7,567 nucleotides of DNA from Acidimicrobiia bacterium (GTDB lineage Bacteria; Actinomycetota; Acidimicrobiia; Acidimicrobiales; Ilumatobacteraceae): positions 1 to 7,567 of the forward strand of contig JACCUL010000515.1 in the NCBI GenBank assembly GCA_013811855.1. The letters are read 5' to 3'. The position numbers and the translations under genes are program-made. Under the pieces are notes generated by a model. That model was not told where the DNA came from. It worked only from the letters and a program-made list of their open reading frames with translations, and searched no databases. Of this stretch, positions 1 to 6,124 are shown one piece after another (position 1 is the stretch's first letter; every line of letters begins with the position of its first letter).

Positions 1-893
1 GCGCTGCACTGCACGAGCACCTCGCCCAGGCGCGGTCCGTCGACCCAGGTCAGCCGTTCGACGGCCGTCTCGGCGACGGCGAGCTCCGACGCACCGCCCA
101 CGACGACGGTCGCCGACGAGCGGTCGACGGCGACGACGAACCGCCGGGACGTCGCGCCGCCGGCGCCGAGCCCACGCCGCTGGCCGATCGTGACGAGCTC
201 CACGGCCTCGACCGTGCCGACGGGCGTGCCGGCCGCATCGACGACCCGCCCGGGGTGCAGCGGCACGCGGCGGCGCAGGAACTCGGCCCGGCCGCCTGTC
301 GACGTGATGAAGCACACGTCCTGGCTGTCCGGCTTGGCGGCGGTGCGCAGCCCGAGTCGGCCGGCCAGCTGGCGCACGGCCGCCTTGCCGCCGCCGAGCC
401 CACCGACCGGGAACAGGGTGCGACCGAGCTGCGCCTGGTCGAGCATGTGCAGCACATAGCTCTGGTCCTTGGCCCGGTCGGCGCCCCGTTCGAGCGTCCT
501 GCGGCCACGTGCGGTCCCGATGCGGGCGTGGTGGCCGGTGGCGACGGCGTCGAACCCCAGCAGCTCGGCCCGCTCGCTGAGACGATCGAACTTGAGCCGT
601 CGGTTGCACTCCACGCACGGGTTGGGCGTGGCGCCGGCGGAATGGGCGTCGACGTACGGCTGGACGACGTGGGCGTCGAAGGCGGCAGCGAAGTTGAACA
701 CGACGTGGTCGATGTCGAGCTGCTGGGCGACGCGACGGGCGTCGTCGACGTCGGCGACGCTGCAGCACCCGGTGTCGCTCTCGCCACCCCACAGGCGCAT
801 CGTCACGCCGACCACCTCGTGGCCCTCCCGGGCGAGCAGGGCGGCGGCGACCGACGAATCGACCCCGCCGCTCATGGCGACCATCACCCTCAC
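1..893 (-). CDS. mnmA: MnmA, tRNA-specific 2-thiouridylase (C-terminus outside window)
   Basis: MnmA activates U34 of Lys, Glu and Gln tRNAs with ATP and replaces its C2 oxygen with sulfur (s2U34); it is a cytosolic enzyme. About 297 codons are visible and the usual length is about 350-370, so roughly the last 60 residues are missing. Visible motifs in order: PP-loop SGGVDSS at residues 8-14; a CCS motif at 43-45; NPCVECN at 91-97, where C93 is the expected catalytic nucleophile; GHHAR at 120-124; KDQSYVL at 142-148; KPDSQDVCFI at 187-196, where C194 is the expected second, persulfide-forming cysteine; and VTIGQRRGLG further on. The GTG at 893-891 is chosen because it gives the family's normal N-terminus (VRVMVAMSGGVDSS) and overlaps the upstream desulfurase stop as GTGA. 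An ATG at 884 is the alternative. Both catalytic cysteines are present, so the protein looks functional. Confidence 0.96.
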   Translation of the reverse strand, partial: MRVMVAMSGGVDSSVAAALLAREGHEVVGVTMRLWGGESDTGCCSVADVDDARRVAQQLDIDHVVFNFAAAFDAHVVQPYVDAHSAGATPNPCVECNRRLKFDRLSERAELLGFDAVATGHHARIGTARGRRTLERGADRAKDQSYVLHMLDQAQLGRTLFPVGGLGGGKAAVRQLAGRLGLRTAAKPDSQDVCFITSTGGRAEFLRRRVPLHPGRVVDAAGTPVGTVEAVELVTIGQRRGLGAGGATSRRFVVAVDRSSATVVVGGASELAVAETAVERLTWVDGPRLGEVLVQCS

Positions 894-2068
894 GACGGTG
901 CGGCGGCCAGTCCCGCGGCGCGACGGCGCAGCGTCGTGACGGCGTCGACGACCACGTCCACCCCCCGTGCGACGTCGGCGGCCGTTGTCGTGCGGCCGAG
1001 GCTGAGGCGCAGCGAGCCCCATGTCGGCTCGACGCCGAGCGCGGCCAGCACGTGCGAGTGCTCCGTGGCCCCGCTGGCGCACGACGACGCCGCCGATGCG
1101 CACACCCCGCCCCGGTCGACGAGGTAGAGCAGCGCTTCGCTCTCCAGCCCCTCGAACAGTAGGTGGGCCGAGCCAGCCACCTTGGCCTCGGGCGGGACCG
1201 TCTCCCGCACGCCGTCGAGCGCGCCGACGACGCCGGCCACCAACTCGTCGCGCAGCGCGGCGAGACGCGGCACCTCCTCGTGTCGCTCGGCGTCGGTCAA
1301 CGCCAACGCTTCGGCACAGGCGACGATCCCGCCGACGTTGTGCGTCCCGCTGCGCCGCTCGCGCTCCTGTCCGCCGCCGACGATGAGCGGGTCGATCGCG
1401 GTACCGAGCCGGGTGACGAGCACGCCGACGCCCTTGGGGCCCCCGAACTTGTGGGCGCTCAGCGACATCAGATCGACGTGCGGCCAGACGTCGCGCAGGT
1501 CCAACCAGCACGGCGCCTGGATGGCGTCCGTGTGGATCAGCGCGCCAGGCGTCGCGTCACGCACCGTGGTGGCGACGGCGGCCAGGTCGGCGACCGTGCC
1601 GATCTCGTTGTTCACGGCCATCACGCTGACGACCGACGCCGCCCGGCCGTCGCCGTCGGCCGTGGCCGCGGCGTCGAGCTGGTCGAGATCGACCCGCCCG
1701 ACGGCATCGACGCCGACCACGGTGCCGCCGGCGCGCTCGACGGCGGCGAGGACGGCGTGGTGCTCGATGGCCGGGCACACGGGGCGGCCGCCGTTGCGGG
1801 CTACGGCGCCGGCGATCGCGGTGTTGTCGCTCTCGGTACCGCAGCCGGTGAACACGATCTCGCCGGGGCGGCATCCGATCGCCTCGGCGACCCGGTCCCT
1901 GGCCTCGTCGACGGCCTGGCGGGCGTCCCGGGCGAAGCGGTGCGAGCCGCTCGGGTTGGCGAACCGCTCGGCCAGGAACGGGAGCATGGCCTCGATCGCC
2001 TCGCGGCGCATCGGCGTCGTCGCCGCATGGTCGAGGTAGACCAGCGCAGCCGCGTCGAGCCGATTCAC
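890..2068 (-). CDS. Cysteine desulfurase, NifS/IscS-type (class V aminotransferase fold)
   Basis: This PLP enzyme converts L-cysteine to alanine and leaves a persulfide on its own cysteine. At 392 aa it has normal family length. The N-terminal hallmark YLDHAATTP lies at residues 11-19. FTGCGTESDN and EHHAV follow, then the cofactor motif SLSAHKFGGPKG, with PLP lysine K207. GGGQERERRSGTHNV comes next, and the catalytic loop SSCASG carries C330. The start is GTG at 2068, which gives MNRLDAAALVYLDH. The frame stays open further upstream, but that part is antisense to the methyltransferase and has no family similarity. No Shine-Dalgarno is visible; a TACCCT -10-like box ends 8 nt before the GTG, suggesting a leaderless or nearly leaderless mRNA. 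The stop overlaps the mnmA start (GTGA), so translation is probably coupled. The pairing resembles B. subtilis YrvO-MnmA, so a dedicated sulfur donor for tRNA thiolation is the likely role. A general IscS role is possible; no iscU or suf genes are visible here. Confidence 0.94.
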   Translation of the reverse strand: MNRLDAAALVYLDHAATTPMRREAIEAMLPFLAERFANPSGSHRFARDARQAVDEARDRVAEAIGCRPGEIVFTGCGTESDNTAIAGAVARNGGRPVCPAIEHHAVLAAVERAGGTVVGVDAVGRVDLDQLDAAATADGDGRAASVVSVMAVNNEIGTVADLAAVATTVRDATPGALIHTDAIQAPCWLDLRDVWPHVDLMSLSAHKFGGPKGVGVLVTRLGTAIDPLIVGGGQERERRSGTHNVGGIVACAEALALTDAERHEEVPRLAALRDELVAGVVGALDGVRETVPPEAKVAGSAHLLFEGLESEALLYLVDRGGVCASAASSCASGATEHSHVLAALGVEPTWGSLRLSLGRTTTAADVARGVDVVVDAVTTLRRRAAGLAAAPS

Positions 2069-2128
2069 GGCAGGCAAGGGTACGGGACCGAGCCGTCGGG
2101 CGAGGTCCCCATCGGGTAGAAGAGCGCC
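2069..2128. promoter_or_regulatory. Divergent promoter region with 6-bp inverted repeat
   Basis: This 60-bp spacer must drive the desulfurase-mnmA pair leftward and the methyltransferase operon rightward. On the minus strand TACCCT (2082-2077) fits the TANNNT -10 consensus, 8 nt before the GTG start. On the plus strand the methyltransferase ATG is preceded by a purine-rich GAAGAG (2119-2124), only a weak Shine-Dalgarno candidate. GGGACC (2084-2089) and GGTCCC (2104-2109) form a perfect inverted repeat whose arm centres are 20 bp apart, about two helical turns, as for a dimeric repressor site. No convincing -35 box is visible. Promoter assignment is inference; the short repeat could be chance in GC-rich DNA. 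Confidence 0.4.
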
Positions 2129-2887
2129 ATGGAGGGCTTCGGACCGGCCTCGTACGGCGACGCGTTCGCCGACGTCTACGACGCGTGGTATGGCGAAGTG
2201 AGCGACGCCGAGGCCACGGCCGACGTGATCGCCGAGCTGGCCCGGGAGTCGGCGGGTGTTCGCCGGCCGCGCGTGCTCGAGCTCGGTGTCGGCACCGGGC
2301 GCCTGGCCCTCCCCATCGCCGCCCGGGGCGTCGACGTCGTCGGCGTCGACACCAGCCACGCCATGCTCGATCGGTTGCGGGAGCGGGACCCGCACAACAC
2401 GGTGGCCACCGTCAGCGGTGACATGGTCGACGACCTCCCCGACGGCCCGTTCGACGTCGTCCTCGTGGCGTACAACACGCTGTTCAACCTGGAGTCCGCC
2501 GAGCGCCAGGCGGCCTGCTTCATCGCCGTCGCCGGTCGCCTGGCACCGGGCGGGACGATGTTCGTCGAAGCGTTCGTCCCAGCCGACCCGCCGGCTTCCG
2601 GACCGCGCGTCGGCGTGCGCTCGATGACCGCAACCGACGTGGTCCTGTCGGTCTCGACGAACGATCCCGCCGGGCAACGCGTGGCCGGCCAGTTCATCCA
2701 CCTGATCGACGGTGAACCAGTCCGGCTGCGCCCCTGGCAGGTCCGCTACTGCTTCCCCGGCGAGCTCGACGACATGGCGGCGGCGGCCGGGCTGACCCTC
2801 GCGCAGCGATGGGGCGACATCGACCGGCGCGATTTCACACCGGAGAGCCCGCGCCACGTCACCCTCTACCGCCTATCGTTTGAGTGA
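2129..2887 (+). CDS. Class I SAM-dependent methyltransferase, substrate unknown
   Basis: A 252-aa Rossmann-fold methyltransferase, probably cytosolic, with no signal peptide or membrane segment. The N-terminus (YGDAFADVYDAWYG, 9-22) is the usual lead-in helix of small free-standing methyltransferases. Motif I is LELGVGTGR (50-58), the glycine-rich SAM loop. The acidic end of strand 2 is VVGVDTS (70-76), with D74 expected to hold the ribose hydroxyls. SGDMVDDLP provides the adenine-side acidic residue, and FDVVLVAYNTLFNL is motif IV. APGGTMFVEAF is the post-motif strand. The C-terminal half (HLIDGEPVRLRPWQVRYCFPGELDDMAAAAGL) is typical of the Methyltransf_25/11 type. The substrate cannot be read from sequence. 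The gene is first in a probable operon with galT, 30 bp downstream, which hints at a sugar or glycan substrate, but this is weak inference. The ATG at 2129 is the first sensible start. Confidence 0.9.
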   Translation: MEGFGPASYGDAFADVYDAWYGEVSDAEATADVIAELARESAGVRRPRVLELGVGTGRLALPIAARGVDVVGVDTSHAMLDRLRERDPHNTVATVSGDMVDDLPDGPFDVVLVAYNTLFNLESAERQAACFIAVAGRLAPGGTMFVEAFVPADPPASGPRVGVRSMTATDVVLSVSTNDPAGQRVAGQFIHLIDGEPVRLRPWQVRYCFPGELDDMAAAAGLTLAQRWGDIDRRDFTPESPRHVTLYRLSFE

Positions 2888-2917
2888 TTGTGAGCGAGTC
2901 TTCGAGGACGTGCGCCG

Positions 2918-3901
2918 GTGAGTGAGATGCGACTCAACCCGCTGACCGGCCGGTGGGTGACCATCGTGGCCGGCCGGGTCGATCGCCCCACCGACTTCGC
3001 GCCCCGGATCAGCGAGGTGGAGCGCGGCCCCGAGCGCCCGTGCCCGTTCTGCCCCGGCAACGAAGAGGCCACGATGCCGGCGCTGGAGACCGTGGACGAG
3101 GGCGGCAGCTGGCGGATGCGAGTCGTGCCCAACCTGTACCCGGCGTTCGACGGTGCTTCCGGCTTCGTCGTCCACCACCACGGTCCGGTCCACGTGTCGG
3201 CCGAGGCCAGCGGGATCCACGAGGTGTTCGTGTACACGACCGAGCACGACGGCGGCCTCGACCGGCTCGACGACGACGACGCCAGCGCGATGATGCACGC
3301 CCTGCACCGACGGCTCGCCGAGCACGCCGCCGCACCCGGCATCCGCTACACCCAGGTCATCATCAACCACGGCCGCGAGGCCGGGGCGTCGCTGGCCCAC
3401 CCGCACGGTCAGATCCTCGGTCTGCCGTTCGTGCCCGGGGAGATCCTCGACGAGGAGCGGGCCTTCGCCCGCTTCGCCGGTGGCTGCGTGATCTGCACGA
3501 CCATCCAGGCCGAGCTGACCGCTGGCGAGCGCATCGTGTTCGCCGACGACGACGTGGCCTGCATCGCCCCGTACTGGAGCGGCGTCCCGTTCGAACTGCT
3601 GCTGGCGCCCCGACGGCACGAGCAGCACCTCCAGGACGCCGACCCGCAGAGCCTCGACGCCATGGGCCGGGCCATCCGCGACGCCGTCGCCCACCTGGAG
3701 AGCGCCATCGGCGACGTCGCCTACAACCTCGGGTTCCACACCGCCCCGCACGAGCACTCGGGCGAGTACCACTGGCACGTCCACTTGTGGCCCAACGTGG
3801 TCACGCAGGCCGGGTTCGAGCGGGGCACGGGTGTGATGATCAACGTGGTGCCGCCGGAGCAGGCGACCACCACGTTGCGCGCCGTCCGGGCCCCGGCCTG
3901 A
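2918..3901 (+). CDS. galT: Galactose-1-phosphate uridylyltransferase (GalT, HIT-like)
   Basis: GalT moves UMP between UDP-glucose and galactose-1-phosphate in the Leloir pathway through a uridylyl-histidine intermediate. The 327-aa protein starts with the family's N-terminus (SEMRLNPLTGRWVTIVAGR). CPFC at 42-45 gives two structural zinc ligands. The active site is NHGREAGASLAHPHGQ (150-165), with H161-P-H163; H163 is the expected nucleophile and H161 a zinc ligand. The second half carries the HIT-like repeat, including FHTAPHEHSGEYHWHVHLWP and the conserved end AGFERGTGVMINVVPPE. The GTG at 2918 is chosen over ATG at 2927 because GAGGA (2904-2908) lies 9 nt before it and it restores the conserved N-terminal SE residues. 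No galK or galE is in the window, so the enzyme could act in UDP-sugar or glycan supply rather than galactose catabolism. A related nucleotidyltransferase specificity is possible, but HPHGQ supports GalT. Confidence 0.94.
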   Translation: MSEMRLNPLTGRWVTIVAGRVDRPTDFAPRISEVERGPERPCPFCPGNEEATMPALETVDEGGSWRMRVVPNLYPAFDGASGFVVHHHGPVHVSAEASGIHEVFVYTTEHDGGLDRLDDDDASAMMHALHRRLAEHAAAPGIRYTQVIINHGREAGASLAHPHGQILGLPFVPGEILDEERAFARFAGGCVICTTIQAELTAGERIVFADDDVACIAPYWSGVPFELLLAPRRHEQHLQDADPQSLDAMGRAIRDAVAHLESAIGDVAYNLGFHTAPHEHSGEYHWHVHLWPNVVTQAGFERGTGVMINVVPPEQATTTLRAVRAPA

Positions 3902-3938
3902 GCCGGACCGTCGACCGACGCCCCCCGGAGCTCTCGGC

Positions 3939-4388
3939 GTGGCCAGAGTCGTCGTCAGCGCCGACTACGACGCGCCGCCGGATCGCGTGTGGGCGGTGCT
4001 CGAGCCGGTCGAGGACCACGTGGAGTGGATGGCCGACGCCGAGGCCATCCGCTTCGTCACCGAGCAGACGCGTGGCGTCGGCACGGCGTTCGAGTGCGAC
4101 ACGCGAGTCGGTCCGCTGCGGGTCACGGATCGCCTGCGCATCACCGAATGGGAGCCGGGGCGGCGCATGGGCGTGCGCCACGAGGGGCTCGTGACGGGGA
4201 CGGGCGCGTTCACGCTCGAGCCGCTCGACGGCGGCCGGCGCACGCGGTTCACGTGGGAGGAGGAGCTGATCGCGCCGTGGTGGCTCGGCGGACCGCTGAC
4301 CGCCCGCGTCGCCGGCGCCACCGTGATGCGGGCCATCTGGCGTCGCAACCTCAACCGCCTCCGGCCACTCGTCGAACGAGCGCCGTGA
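3939..4388 (+). CDS. SRPBCC / START-like (polyketide cyclase-dehydrase) family protein
   Basis: A 149-aa protein with the layout of the SRPBCC helix-grip fold, which forms a deep hydrophobic ligand pocket. The opening VVVSADYDAPPDRVWAVLEPVEDHVEWM (residues 4-31) is the signature first strand, helix and tryptophan of polyketide-cyclase-2 type members. Middle strands are GTAFECDTRVGPLRVTDRLRITEWEPGRRM, followed by GTGAFTLEPLDGGRRTRFTWEEEL. The closing long helix is ARVAGATVMRAIWRRNLNRLRPLVE. There is no signal peptide and no catalytic motif, so ligand and role cannot be stated; members bind lipids or polyketides or act as chaperone-like proteins. The GTG start at 3939 is supported by GGAG at 3927-3930, 8 nt upstream. 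It lies 37 bp after galT on the same strand, so co-transcription is likely. Its last 38 bp overlap the 3' end of azlD on the other strand. Confidence 0.85.
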   Translation: MARVVVSADYDAPPDRVWAVLEPVEDHVEWMADAEAIRFVTEQTRGVGTAFECDTRVGPLRVTDRLRITEWEPGRRMGVRHEGLVTGTGAFTLEPLDGGRRTRFTWEEELIAPWWLGGPLTARVAGATVMRAIWRRNLNRLRPLVERAP

Positions 4389-4662
4389 CCGCGGCGCCGA
4401 GGACGATGACGACGATCAGCGGCGCCCGTCGCCAGGCGGCGATCGCCGCCACGCCGACACCTGCGGCCCGGGCGTCGAGCACGAGCTGGTCGCCGGTCGA
4501 GAACGTGTCCTTGACGACCAGCGCGGCGATGAGCGCGGCCGGCACGAGCGCCAGGCAGCGGTCGAGGACGGGCGGCATCCGTCGCCCGCCGACGAGCACC
4601 ATCCCCGTCACCTTGCAGGCGTAGGCCGCGGCGGCCAACAGCGCGACGAGCGTCCAGGTCAC
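4351..4662 (-). CDS. azlD: AzlD family branched-chain amino acid exporter small subunit
   Basis: A 103-aa, very hydrophobic protein of normal AzlD length. Predicted membrane segments are about residues 3-24, 33-50, 64-77 and 81-96. The early K-x-T-G-M (17-21) and the loop RRMPPVLDRCL (27-37) followed by VPAALIAALV are typical of AzlD. In known systems AzlD pairs with AzlC to export branched-chain or other small hydrophobic amino acids across the cytoplasmic membrane. The GTG start at 4662-4660 overlaps the azlC TGA (4661-4659) as GTGA, so the pair is probably translationally coupled and made in matched amounts. The 3' end runs 38 bp into the convergent SRPBCC gene. The exported substrate cannot be read from sequence. 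Confidence 0.88.
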   Translation of the reverse strand: MTWTLVALLAAAAYACKVTGMVLVGGRRMPPVLDRCLALVPAALIAALVVKDTFSTGDQLVLDARAAGVGVAAIAAWRRAPLIVVIVLGAAVTALVRRVAGGG

Positions 4663-5369
4663 GGCGCGCCCACCGTGTCGATGGCGACCCGAGCGGCCAC
4701 GGTTCGATCCGGGATCCCGACGAGCACGGCGGCCGCGGCGCACAGGATCGGCACGCCGACCGGCGTGAACGGGATCAGGGCCACGCAGATGCCGGCGCCG
4801 AGAACGGCCGCCGTCAGTCCGACGCGGTGACGGAGGTGCGGCGCCACCATCGCCACGAACCCGGCCGGGAAGGCGGCGTCGAGGCCGTAGGTCTGCGGGT
4901 CGATCGCCGTGCCGGCCAGCGCTCCGACGAGCGTGCCGAGGTTCCAGCAGACGTAGATCGTGGCTCCCGTGCACCAGAACGCCAACTGCTGGGCCCGGCG
5001 GTCGTTCTGGGCCGTGGCCATCGCCGTCGACTCGTCGATCACCAACTGGGCGGCGACCAGTCGGCGCGGCAACGAGCCGGTGACGACCCGCGACATGGTC
5101 AGGCCGTACACGCAGTTGCGCGCCGCCAGCAGGATCGCCCCGCCGAGCGCGGCGCCCGTCGTCCCACCGGCGGCCACGACGCTGACCGCGCTGAACTGCG
5201 AGGCCCCGGTGAAGACGGCCAGCGATAGGACGCAGGCCTGCGCCACGCTCCCGCCGGCGCTGACCGCCCCGACGCCGAAGGCGACCCCGAACACCCCGAC
5301 CGCCGCACCCAATGTGATGCTCGCCACGACCACGGCGCGGAGGTCGACCGGCTCCCCGGACCCAGACAC
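4659..5369 (-). CDS. azlC: AzlC family amino acid export permease
   Basis: The 236-aa integral membrane protein is the large subunit of the AzlC-AzlD (LIV-E) exporter. It carries the family hallmarks: a first glycine-rich segment (residues 13-36); FTGASQFS at 53-60; RNCVYGL at 85-91; QLVIDESTAM at 109-118, with the conserved DE pair; NLGTLVGALAG; GLDAAFPAGFVAM; and a C-terminal hydrophobic stretch VGVPILCAAAAVLVGI. About six to seven membrane segments are expected. Start choice: GTG at 5369 gives a short hydrophilic lead (SGSGEPVDLR) before the first membrane segment, as is normal. No Shine-Dalgarno is visible. A perfect 15-bp palindrome ends 2 nt before the start and may control expression. 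The gene diverges from vapB across 82 bp. No regulator gene (for example Lrp or AzlB) is adjacent. Confidence 0.92.
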   Translation of the reverse strand: MSGSGEPVDLRAVVVASITLGAAVGVFGVAFGVGAVSAGGSVAQACVLSLAVFTGASQFSAVSVVAAGGTTGAALGGAILLAARNCVYGLTMSRVVTGSLPRRLVAAQLVIDESTAMATAQNDRRAQQLAFWCTGATIYVCWNLGTLVGALAGTAIDPQTYGLDAAFPAGFVAMVAPHLRHRVGLTAAVLGAGICVALIPFTPVGVPILCAAAAVLVGIPDRTVAARVAIDTVGAP

Positions 5370-5451
5370 GGCCGGCAGTGTGCCGGACGAGCCGACGACT
5401 GCGGCGCCGTCGGGAACGAGGGAGAATCAAGCTGATAGTCTGTCTTCTTCC
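5370..5451. promoter_or_regulatory. azlC-vapB divergent promoter region with two small palindromes
   Basis: This 82-bp spacer lies between the azlC and vapB starts. Near azlC, CCGGCA-GTG-TGCCGG (5372-5386) is a perfect palindrome occupying positions -3 to -17 relative to the azlC GTG; on the azlC strand it contains CACACT, a weak -10-like hexamer 7 nt before the start. Near vapB, ATCA-AGC-TGAT (5426-5436) is a short inverted repeat that touches TAGTCT (5436-5441), a TANNNT-type -10 box 10 nt before the vapB ATG. VapBC complexes usually repress their own promoter by binding such inverted repeats, so this is a candidate operator. The vapB side is visibly more AT-rich than the rest of the window. 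No clear -35 box is visible for either gene. Function is inferred. Confidence 0.4.
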
Positions 5452-5706
5452 ATGGCACTGAATATCAAGGATCCGGAGACCGACCGTCTCGTGCGCGCGT
5501 TGGCCGCCGAGACCGGCGAGTCGATCACGGACGCCGTGGCGAACTCCGTTCGGGAGCGGCTCGATCGGGTCCACGGGTCGCGGCGCGCCCCCGACCTCGT
5601 CAACGAGATCCGGCGGATCGCCGAGCGCTGCGCCGACCTTCCGCTGCTCGACCCCCGGCCGGACGACGAGATCCTCGGGTACGACGAGCACGGTCTGCCG
5701 ACCTGA
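5452..5706 (+). CDS. vapB: VapB-type antitoxin (ribbon-helix-helix type)
   Basis: An 84-aa antitoxin of the Rv0623-like / PSK_trans_fac type. Residues 1-40 (MALNIKDPETDRLVRALA, then ETGESITDAVANSVRERLDR) fit the short DNA-binding ribbon-helix-helix module with the typical TGES-T-A segment. The linker holds IRRIAERCADLP. The C-terminal tail PRPDDEILGYDEHGLPT matches the conserved toxin-embracing end (DEILGYDE-GLP) of this VapB group. It should neutralise VapC by blocking its active site and repress the operon. ATG at 5452 is the only reasonable start. It is preceded by pyrimidines rather than a Shine-Dalgarno, with TAGTCT 10 nt upstream, so the mRNA may have a very short leader. The stop overlaps the toxin start by one base (TGATG), the usual arrangement for keeping antitoxin ahead of toxin. 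Confidence 0.93.
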   Translation: MALNIKDPETDRLVRALAAETGESITDAVANSVRERLDRVHGSRRAPDLVNEIRRIAERCADLPLLDPRPDDEILGYDEHGLPT

Positions 5707-6101
5707 TGGTCATCGACACGTCTGCGCTCGTCGCCGTCGTGTTCGACGAACCCGAGCGAGCTGCGTTCGCAGACGCGATCGCCGCCGATCCGAGACGGCT
5801 CGTGTCGGCGACCAACATGCTCGAATCGATGATCGTCGTCGAGGCACGGCGTGGCGCCGCTGCGGCGCGAGAGCTCGATCTCCTGATCCATCACGCGGCG
5901 ATCGCCACGGTGGCCGTCACCGAGCCACAGGTCGCACTGGCTCGGGGGGCCTGGCGCCAATTCGGGAAGGGCCGACATCCAGCGGCTCTCAACCTGGGCG
6001 ACTGCTTCGCGTACGCACTGGCGCGCCACAGCGGCGAGCCGCTGCTCTTCAAGGGCGCCGACTTCGCTTTGACCGACGTCGCCGTCGTCCCCGTCGGGTG
6101 A
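5706..6101 (+). CDS. vapC: VapC toxin, PIN-domain ribonuclease
   Basis: The 131-aa PIN domain is a Mg-dependent RNase; characterised VapC toxins cut tRNA or rRNA and stop translation. All expected acidic residues are visible: D4 in MVIDTSALVAVVFDEPE, E40 in NMLES, D99 in the conserved LNLGDCFAYALA (95-106), and D119 in LLFKGADFALTDV (113-125). Length and end (TDVAVVPVG) are normal for the VapC group that pairs with Rv0623-type VapB, so the toxin looks intact and active. The ATG at 5706 shares its A with the vapB stop. The cellular target cannot be predicted. The pair sits between azlC and a glycosyltransferase with no functional link to either, as is usual for mobile or accessory toxin-antitoxin genes. 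A 17-bp stem-loop begins 23 nt after the stop. Confidence 0.95.
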   Translation: MVIDTSALVAVVFDEPERAAFADAIAADPRRLVSATNMLESMIVVEARRGAAAARELDLLIHHAAIATVAVTEPQVALARGAWRQFGKGRHPAALNLGDCFAYALARHSGEPLLFKGADFALTDVAVVPVG

Positions 6102-6124
6102 ACGTCCGACGTCGTCCTCAGGGC

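Noticed and set aside
255..2119. Long plus-strand open frames opposite mnmA and the desulfurase
   Set aside because: They are shadows produced by high GC content; the minus-strand proteins carry full catalytic motifs and the plus-strand translations carry none.
2069..2857. N-terminal extension of the desulfurase reading frame to about 655 aa
   Set aside because: The extra part is antisense to the well-supported methyltransferase and shows only low-complexity shadow sequence; the desulfurase N-terminus is complete at 2068.
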